Shown here one piece after another: positions 57,130-64,000 of a DNA stretch of 64,000 bases. The translations under genes were made by a program, and so were the position numbers. The notes below the pieces were generated by a model. It saw nothing but the letters and a program-made list of their open reading frames with translations, was not told the origin of the DNA and did not search any database. The DNA lies in assembly GCA_944472155.2 (NCBI GenBank), contig OX235271.1, positions 44,341,991 to 44,405,990 of the forward strand. The letters are read 5' to 3'. The stretch is from Trichobilharzia szidati. Its lineage: Eukaryota; Platyhelminthes; Trematoda; Strigeidida; Schistosomatidae. The first letter of the stretch is position 1; each line of letters starts with the position of its first letter.

Positions 57130-57365
57130 TGCCTAATTGGCAGAAGGTGGAATTCATGGGCTGGCCATTGGATTGGGTCCCAGTGGCTTAGTGGTCTACG
57201 AGCTCGCTAGCTCCTGGGTTCTTGGTTTCAACCCCTTTGGTGTGGGTGCGTACTGATGAGGAGTCCCAAACTAGAGCGAAACAGCTGTCCAGTACTCCAG
57301 TGTTGGTTTTCCAATGGCTCTCTAACCGATGTCATCTCATGATGAAAACCTGTAACTAATAAATA
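57130..57365 (+). mobile_element. Hammerhead-type SINE
   Basis: The 5' module end GGTGGAATTCATGGGCTGGC, head GGGTCCCAGTGGCTTAGTGG, degenerate B box, ribozyme GTACTGATGAGGAGTCCC...GCGAAACAGCTGTCCAGTAC and tail CTCTCTAACCGATGTCATC. Helix I (GTACTG with CAGTAC) is perfect; core position 3 is A instead of C when aligned to that helix. Confidence 0.8.
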
Positions 57366-57775
57366 AGAATTATATTAATCTAAATAAGAAAATATGAGTA
57401 AAACTAGATTATATTTCACATCCTTATTAAACGCTGTGAAATTTCATTGGTTAACTAAAGTTAGCCAGCCAATCAAAAGGCAATTCGTTTCTAATTTTCC
57501 TTCCCAAATAATTTATTTATTGTATGTACATTGGAAAAAGGGCACAGGATGGTAAATGTGAGAAAGGCAGACAAGAGAATAACACGAAGAACAAGAAGGA
57601 GAAAAACCTGTGATCTATATCTATAAAGTTCCGACAAACTTACATATGAAACCTTTTATCCATTATATCGTTATACTATTCACTTGACTTCTTAGCTAAC
57701 CAATTCTTGGACAGGCAGTATAAGTAACAATAGCAATAATAATAATATCAATAAACGTTAGAAAAAAAGGGAGTT

Positions 57776-58609
57776 ATGTTGACTATTCAGTCAGTTGATA
57801 TAGATAACCGGCATCATTGTCACCATCATCATCACCACCATCATCATCATCAAAATCCGCAACAACAAAATCAAGAACAACAGCATCAACTTAGGTATAA
57901 TAATCATCTCACACTCTGTGATCCTAACCATACTATACATCGAAGTCTTAATCATCGTCCCCAACAACAACATTGTCCGCCACAATACTCCACACAGCAA
58001 AATGATCAACTCAATGATAACAAAAGTCCATTAACAAAATTAACCGCTTTTACATTCAATACAACATCATTCATGAATAATCCTCTAAATGATAAACCGC
58101 CATTAGTAAATTTTAAAAAACATTTTAAACATTATTACATTTCAGCGGGTGACAGCAGTATCAGTAATAATAATAATCACACTTGTACAAATCCTATGAA
58201 AAAAGGGTGTTTGATTAAAAGAAATGAATGCAAACAGAATGAAACTCAAGAGAGGAACGGAGAATATGAAGAAAACTCACTGATTATTAAATCATTAAAT
58301 CAACCGCATGATTTTGAATATAATCAATACCATGAAGGTTATCATCATCGGGATCATCTGAACAATTCTAGAAAAGAAGATATTAGAATTGAACAACAGT
58401 GTAATACTGAGGAAAATTTATATACTACTACAACGACTACTGCTACTGCGACTACAGGATGGATTAATAATCATGGTGATGGTGATCGAGTTCAACTACA
58501 TGAAGAGAATGATGTAATCCGACAAAAAAATACACCAAATAGTATGAAATCTTTGATTATAGAAAATGTAATTTATCCTGATGAAGAGAAATCATATCGG
58601 GTCAGTTGA
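57776..58609 (+). CDS. His/Gln/Asn-rich ORF, probable first coding exon of a host gene
   Basis: The ORF is 277 codons from ATG 57776 to TGA 58607, the longest non-transposon ORF here. It starts MLTIQSVDID, then a His run (10 consecutive, residues 17-26, with HHCH before it), Gln-rich segments, Asn runs and a Thr run (TTTTTTATATT, around residues 219-229). No domain is recognised. Poly-His, Gln and Asn tracts of this kind are common in regulatory proteins such as transcription factors, which is only a hint. Near the end, CGG GTCAGT at about 58597-58605 could be a splice donor after KSYR, so the ORF may be an exon whose continuation lies to the right. Codon use is A/T-ending like IFT20. Confidence 0.5.
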   Translation: MLTIQSVDIDNRHHCHHHHHHHHHHQNPQQQNQEQQHQLRYNNHLTLCDPNHTIHRSLNHRPQQQHCPPQYSTQQNDQLNDNKSPLTKLTAFTFNTTSFMNNPLNDKPPLVNFKKHFKHYYISAGDSSISNNNNHTCTNPMKKGCLIKRNECKQNETQERNGEYEENSLIIKSLNQPHDFEYNQYHEGYHHRDHLNNSRKEDIRIEQQCNTEENLYTTTTTTATATTGWINNHGDGDRVQLHEENDVIRQKNTPNSMKSLIIENVIYPDEEKSYRVS

Positions 58610-60279
58610 ACATGTTTCACTGTTGATTGCATAACTTTTTTTTATCTGGTTAGTTTATTCTACGTGTTCATAAATAGAGGAGACAGGATTTTTTCCCCGG
58701 TAATTTGCATTCCGAGTCGAACAAAGACCTTCAAGCTTTGAAGTTTCAGAAGAGATGGTGTTGTTTTAACTCGCATACACACACAAACACCATGGTTGTT
58801 AGCCTTACACCCGACTTTCCCTCTTTTCAAAGACTATTACTAGTTAGGCACAACTTAGGCGTACATCAGCTGGGAATCGAACCAGAAGCCTGTGTGTGGC
58901 TGACATTGACACAGTGGAGATAGGTTTAGAATGACGTGAATATGATGTTAATAGAAAAACTTTGTTGCATATGCGTATAGTAGTGTAATATTATTCATAA
59001 TTTTGTCTCTAAAGGAGTTTATTGTCTATAATCGTGCCGAATTATTTAAATTCGTTTTCCAAGCTTTAATGCCATGTTTATTTTGTAAATCAGTAGAGGT
59101 GTATGGGTTTTTGAACTTGCCTGTTAATTCCGCTTGATTGTCACCGAGAATTTACAACACTACCCAGCTAGTGAGATGAAAATAGGTTGGAACCCGGAAA
59201 ACACTATCTGATGGCTAGGAACTTAAAGCAATGAGGCATACTACCATCTAGTATATTGTTATAGATATGGTCAGTTAATTTAAGTAAAATTCAGACGCAC
59301 TGTTGAAAATGTTTCAAACCCTTTTGCCTTACAAGTGTCAGTTTTAAAATATATAAACCTTAAAATAGACCAAACTAACAGAGCTTCAGGTAGAATAGTA
59401 GACTTAATAGGATAATGAAGCTTTGGGTAACATTAACCATTATTCTTCATCATTGAAGATTTATGCTCCATAGTAAGTGAAAGAAAGCTGTTTTTGTGAT
59501 GTTTTTGTATTTAACACCAATTGTGATCGTAAACTGTAATCTACAAAATCTCCGGTTACATATGATATAACTAATATTTCATATTACTCACTTAATATTT
59601 GTGTAGCTTAACTTCCTACTCAGCAGGTTGTTGTGAGCATAAACCGCCAATGAGAGCAGATAGAATCATTATTATGAACCAAAATCCCTAGAAATCCACT
59701 GGAAGTGGATAGGACTAAACAGCTATTTCGTCCTACTTCAAGTATCTCCTGCAGACTTCAGTCCTGCTGCTATGAGTAGGTTTAACTTACAACTTTGAGA
59801 TTACAAGAAGTGAAAATAGCCATTCAGCAGCTGAGTGGAAATCTACTCTTATCCCAATTCTCGATATAGTGCCATAATCATTGTATATTATCAGTAACTC
59901 TTATCCGACCAAATATCACAAATCTAATCAGATACGACTTCTCATTAGTACTACCCTGTCTTGTAGTCGGCTAGTCACAAGTAGTAAATTAGTTTTTTTC
60001 AACACTGTACTGTCATTTCCTGACGTAGTCTTTCTTGCAGTCAATCTATTCCCCACAATCATAGCGCTTTAATCCTATTATTAATGTTTAAAAAAAAATT
60101 AACTAATACCGTATGCAATTATCATAACTTAAAGAAATAATTTTCACAGTTATCAATTACACATCATATTTAGTGCACCGATGAGTGGGATTAAGTTTGA
60201 CATCAAAGTAATTAAGATGCGAAAAGAAATTGTTGTTCCTCAAACTTCGGTAAAATGGAAACCTCTCCCAGATAATGCT
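58610..60279. other. Mostly unassigned; possible intron of the His-rich gene
   Basis: It contains a degenerate tRNA-like stretch on the minus strand (about 58860-58920) and the SINE remnant described separately. No exon recognised. Confidence 0.4.
59600..59880 (-). mobile_element. Degenerate hammerhead-type SINE, minus strand
   Basis: GGACTAAACAGCTATTTCGTCC and TACTTCAAGTATCTCCTG follow the reversed ribozyme, then a reversed head (CATTCAGCAGCTGAGTGG). Many substitutions. Confidence 0.5.
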
Positions 60280-60500
60280 GATTTCATCATGAACTGACAT
60301 CGGATAGAGAACCATTGGAAAACCTGCAGGGAGTACTGGACAGCTGTTTGGTCCTAGTTTGGGACTCCTCATCAGTACACACCCACCACCAGGAGTCAAG
60401 CCCAGAACCTTCTGGTTATAAGGCTAGCGAGCTCGTAGACCACTAAGCCAATGGCCAGATCATGAATTCCAACTTCTGCCGATTCATGGCATAGCGCGAC
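60280..60500 (-). mobile_element. Hammerhead-type SINE, minus strand, left of head-to-head pair
   Basis: Reversed tail (CATCATGAACTGACATCGG), reversed ribozyme (GTACTGGACAGCTGTTTGG, TCCTAGTTTGGGACTCC), reversed head (CGAGCTCGTAGACCACTAAG) and 5' module (TTCATGGCATAGCGCGACC). The ribozyme has CAAA in place of GAAA. Confidence 0.82.
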
Positions 60501-60504
60501 CACT

Positions 60505-60720
60505 TAGGGTTAAAGAATTGGGTCTCATTAGTCTAATGGTCCTTTGTTCGAACCTCGGTGGCCGTGTACTGATGAAGAGTCCCAAACTAGGACGAAACAA
60601 CTGTCCAGTACTCCAATGGTGGTTTTCCAGTGGTTCTCTTACCGATGTCAGTTTATGATGAAATGCTCCAACCACTCAAACGAAATCCCTTCAAAAACCA
60701 ATACTTGATCATTTTTTATT
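60505..60720 (+). mobile_element. Hammerhead-type SINE, plus strand, right of head-to-head pair
   Basis: Head GGGTCTCATTAGTCTAATGG, B box TGTTCGAACCTCGG, ribozyme TACTGATGAAGAGTCCC...AGGACGAAACAACTGTCC with perfect helix II, tail CTCTTACCGATGTCAGTTTA. Together with 60280-60500 it forms an interrupted palindrome of about 430 bp. Confidence 0.82.
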
Positions 60721-61774
60721 ACTGCTACAGTGATTAACAGCATTCAGAATGAAAATAAGCAGTTGAACCAACACATACTCAAGGCACACTTTATGATATG
60801 ATACATTAGTGTGATTCTCACTGAACAGATATTCTACACCAAGAGTAGAGGCAATTTGTAAATAACAGATAAACTAGGAAATAATTTTATTTTAAAACAA
60901 TAATTTATCGAGTCCGTAAAGATTTGTCGAATTAAACTTCAGGTACTTGGAAACGGTATTAGTGCTGTAAACATAAAAAAAATTGATGTGATATCCTTAG
61001 AATGATCTCCATGCTTTTCTTTCTACAAACTTACACCCTAAACAATATCACTTGTTGACAGAAACCACTTTGAAGTTAATCAGTTACTCAAAAACCCCTT
61101 AACTGAACCGTAATCTATATTTCCTAAGTTGCAGTTGACAGTGTGAAACCAATACTTTTTACTCAAATCGATTTCATTTATGTATATAATTTTATGGCAG
61201 CTTACATTGTCTTTCAAGTAAATGCACCCACTAAGAAATTTATCTTAATCATGATTTTTTAAATTCATAAATGATCACAGATAACTGAACTAAAAATGAT
61301 GAATCTGCTGACGAGGATAACTTACTTACTTCAGTTCAAATAACTTCTGTCATTTAGAGTCGAATGGTTTAACAATCAGCTCCTCTTAAATCCTCTCATT
61401 TATTATTTATTCAGTAGCTTACCAAGCATTTTGTTTTATTTGTTAATGCATATATTAATTTAATGTTATCCATTGTGATTTGCCATGAATATTCAGTTAA
61501 GCTGAAGTTCTGGTAAGAACCGTAGATCTTCTACATGAAAGTATTTGCGCTAAATGTTTGACTCAGCCAAAAGTTGGAGCCTAAAACAGAGCAAACTGTA
61601 TAAATATTTACATGATTTCATGATGGCATTTCAAATGGAGTTGAATTCTATCACACTACCCAAATGTCGATGGGTCATATACCAAGTGAATGAAAGTTAT
61701 ATAAACTTGACTAAACATGAAACCAATCAAATCCTTATAAACTAACACTTAGAAATTAATTTGGTGCTCAACAG
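60721..61774. other. No recognised feature
   Basis: A/T-rich; no motif recognised. Confidence 0.5.
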
Positions 61775-62150
61775 TAAATGATTACAGGATGAAGTTCCCC
61801 AGAGATCTGATGAGAAGTCCTGACTAGTTGGGTCTACCAGGTCGGGTGTCAGGACAGATACCGGCTGATAACATTGGCTAGTGGTTGCGCTAAATATCAC
61901 GAATTCATAGAAGTTAAAGTTCATGAGCCATTAGTTCCTTTCCAGCGGCTAAGTGGTCAGCAAACTTGCCTCACAACCTAATGGTCCTGGGATCGATCCA
62001 CAGTGGGGTTATAAGTGCGTACTATTGAAGAAGCCCGAGTCAGGACAAAATAGCGGTCCACTACTCCCTAGTTTTCAGTAGTCTTCTAACTAATATCAGT
62101 TCGTGAACAAAACTGAATCTAATCAAATCCTTACAAATTAAGACTTGCAG
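61775..62150 (+). mobile_element. Longest hammerhead-type SINE copy, degenerate
   Basis: It shows the full order: a 5' module from about 61805 with CTGATGAGAAGTCCTGAC and GTCAGGAC (an 8-bp hairpin, 61816-61856), GCGCTAAATATCACGAATTC, head CCAGCGGCTAAGTGG, B box GGATCGATCCAC, ribozyme remnant AGTCAGGACAAAATAGCGGTCC and tail to about 62145. It defines a unit of about 340 bp. Confidence 0.7.
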
Positions 62151-63239
62151 ATATAGAAATTGTTTTCAAAACAGCAAAAGCAACAAATAAAGTTTTATCA
62201 TAAGGAGTGATTCTATCGTGTTAGACTATACGTGACTCTAAACTAGTTAATTATCCCGTGAAAGGATGGAAGACTCATCATATCTTCTTTTTAGCTGTTA
62301 TAATCATAATCTTTTGAATGTAGTAATCTTCTCACTCATATTCTCTTACCTTCTGGAGTCCTAGAACATTAGATTCCATGGCAATCTCGTTATCATTTTT
62401 TGAAAGAGGATTTTATTGAGCAATAACATCTTGTAGAATTCATGGAAAACGCATGGTTTGAATAATAAGATACTAAATGCGTTATTCATGTTTTTCGATT
62501 AAGGAAATCCAGTTGAATTTTTTAAGTAGATTTCGTCGCAAATCGGTATCATCTGGATAACCGCCAAGAAGTATGGAGTAGTCAACACGCATTGCCTTCC
62601 GAATGGGCGAAATAAGGAGTATTCGCATGGATAGAAGTTAGAATTTGGGCAACTTTTTGATTCCAAACCCATGAATGAATGGTAATGGAGTCATCTTGCA
62701 ACTTAACTAGCCTCTCTTTGATCCCGTGTTGACTGTAGACCTGGTAGGAGAGGTCCTAACTACAACTAATTATGTAACAGGCGCTCCCTGACTTTCTGAC
62801 TGATTTCGGTTTGACGTGAAATCTACCTGAGAAAGTTTGTGTGTTAACCTCTTATTCTGTGAAATTTCATCAGTAGCATTTCTAAAGAGAAAGAAAGCTT
62901 AAGAATATCACTGCTTCATAAATATATTTCTGGCCTGTTTGTAAAACAACAAAGAAGATTGTTTCACATTAATTTATGTATTTCATAACTCATACAGCAT
63001 TGATATGAGGGTAAAGAATAACACTACTAATCGAATCTATTCTTGAATATGTGATCTGTATAATTTCTATAGGATTGTGAGAATAAATCCCTCGGGAAAA
63101 GTCATTTAATTAAGAAATACCAATAACACCATATCAAAAAGCAAAGCTAAAATTAAATCACAGCTGTGTTTGTTTCTATTAACATGTCTGCTGCTAATGT
63201 ATACGCATCAAAGATGTCTGAGAATTAACTTGAAGCAGT
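62151..63239. other. No recognised feature
   Basis: No coding, RNA or repeat motif recognised. Confidence 0.5.
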
Positions 63240-63244
63240 TTGGT

Positions 63245-63425
63245 GGATGATGACTGGTAGTCGAATCCACAGTGTAAGTTTCGTCCTTTTGAGACTCATC
63301 AGTTCAATGTATCTGCATTCCCGAGTGATTGATGGTATTCCCACCGAGACTTGAATCCAGTACTCATCATTCCAAACCACAAGGCCATATCCACTCAATC
63401 ATATAGGCAATAAGAGTCACTTCTT
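63245..63425 (-). mobile_element. SM-alpha-like SINE, minus strand, hammerhead core boxes intact
   Basis: On the minus strand: head, B box GGATTCAAGTCTC, then CTGATGA (plus-strand 63296-63302), a short helix II (GTCTC AAAA GGAC) and GAAA (63279-63282). The downstream cleavage triplet and the helix I strand are altered (CACTGTGGATTCGAC), so cleavage is doubtful. Confidence 0.7.
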
Positions 63426-63484
63426 GTGTGATGGGCATCATTTATAATTCGCTTTTAAGTCAATTGTAGATCTTCTTGTTGCAC

Positions 63485-63680
63485 AAGAGGTGGTTTTCGT
63501 TAGCCAAATGGTCCAGTAGACAACGCTTTGGCATTTGAAATAACGGGTACTGGGTTCAAGTCTCAGTGGGAACATTATCACTCACTGGGAATGCATGCAC
63601 ATCCATATTAGGAGCCCCAAGTAGGATAAAATGAACATCCTAGATTCCCCTGTAACTCACCAACTATCGAACTACTTAAA
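63485..63680 (+). mobile_element. SM-alpha-like SINE, plus strand, degenerate hammerhead
   Basis: Head TTAGCCAAATGGTCCAGTAG, B box GGGTTCAAGTCTC, hammerhead remnant CATATTAGGAGCCCCAAGTA, GGATAAAATG, CATCCTAGATTCCCCTG. It forms a head-to-head pair with 63245-63425. Confidence 0.7.
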
Positions 63681-64000
63681 TCAAAGCTTATGTTAATGTT
63701 TATACTGTACTTTTAAATTAATATGTGAATGACTGTTGTGTATATTGTTATCCTAACATAGCATGGTAAAATTATGTGGTTACTGGAAAAGTTATACGCG
63801 CTAATGAATGTTTTCCTAAATACATTTATATATTCTTATTGAATGCTTCAAACAATCACATCTTGGTAATTAAACCATGATGTAATAGTCAACTTAGATT
63901 GCTCATACATTAATATTTCGTTGCCCATATTAAGCCTCGTTCTTCATTTCCCAGTTCTTTTAATTCCTATTTAAACATCACCCCTAGTGTCTTAATAAAA
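63681..64000. other. No recognised feature
   Basis: A/T-rich end of the window with nothing I can identify. Confidence 0.5.

Noticed and set aside
57791..58009. Minus-strand ORF rich in Met, Leu and Ile opposite the His-rich ORF
   Set aside because: It is the antisense of (CAT/CAC)n and CAA-rich codons; the plus-strand ORF is longer and more varied.
58860..58925. tRNA gene on the minus strand (GGTTCGATTCCC)
   Set aside because: Only the B box is convincing; no cloverleaf could be drawn.

Overview
The window looks like a Schistosoma (blood fluke) chromosome segment. It is AT-rich and gene-poor, its introns are both tiny (40 nt) and long (3-4 kb), and most recognisable DNA is retroelement: a Gypsy-type LTR element, CR1-like and RTE-like non-LTR elements, Penelope-like elements with GIY-YIG endonucleases, and tRNA-headed SINEs, many carrying hammerhead-ribozyme sequence. 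I did not fix the species.

Layout. 1-5847: a Gypsy/Boudicca-like LTR element whose left LTR is cut by the window edge, with broken gag and pol, a SINE in pol and an antisense RTE fragment before the right LTR. 5875-6065: a diverged relative of the same LTR. 6900-9200: a possible decayed DNA transposon with weak terminal inverted repeats. 10177-13874: a decayed CR1-like element carrying a SINE and an antisense RTE fragment. 13875-19206: an apparently intact CR1-like element with two ORFs. Its ORF1/ORF2 junction holds A AAA AAC, a 7-nt spacer and a 10-bp hairpin, the form of a -1 ribosomal frameshift signal; this is the most interesting signal in the window.

19207-19672: a 154-bp tandem repeat (3 units) lying directly upstream of a host gene. 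19713-26767: IFT20, four exons, 131 aa, recognised by assembling exons across three introns; its introns hold an RTE remnant, a GC-rich foldback and a hammerhead SINE. 26.9-57.1 kb: a graveyard of two related Penelope-like copies (29.6 and 40.5 kb), two other Penelope-like families (34.0 and 38.0 kb), several RTE fragments (33.2, 45.1, 46.7, 50.9 kb), a second CR1-like family (36.2 and 51.8-54.2 kb, minus strand) and SINEs. 57776-58609: a His/Gln/Asn-rich ORF that is probably the first coding exon of a host gene continuing rightwards. 58.6-64.0 kb: intron-like or intergenic DNA with more hammerhead SINEs, some as head-to-head pairs.

Together the repeats show how the families lean on one another. 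One tRNA-like SINE head appears joined to at least two different tails, one matching the RTE 3' end and one resembling the second CR1-like family. Several hammerhead SINEs are flanked by inverted copies of their own 3' tail.
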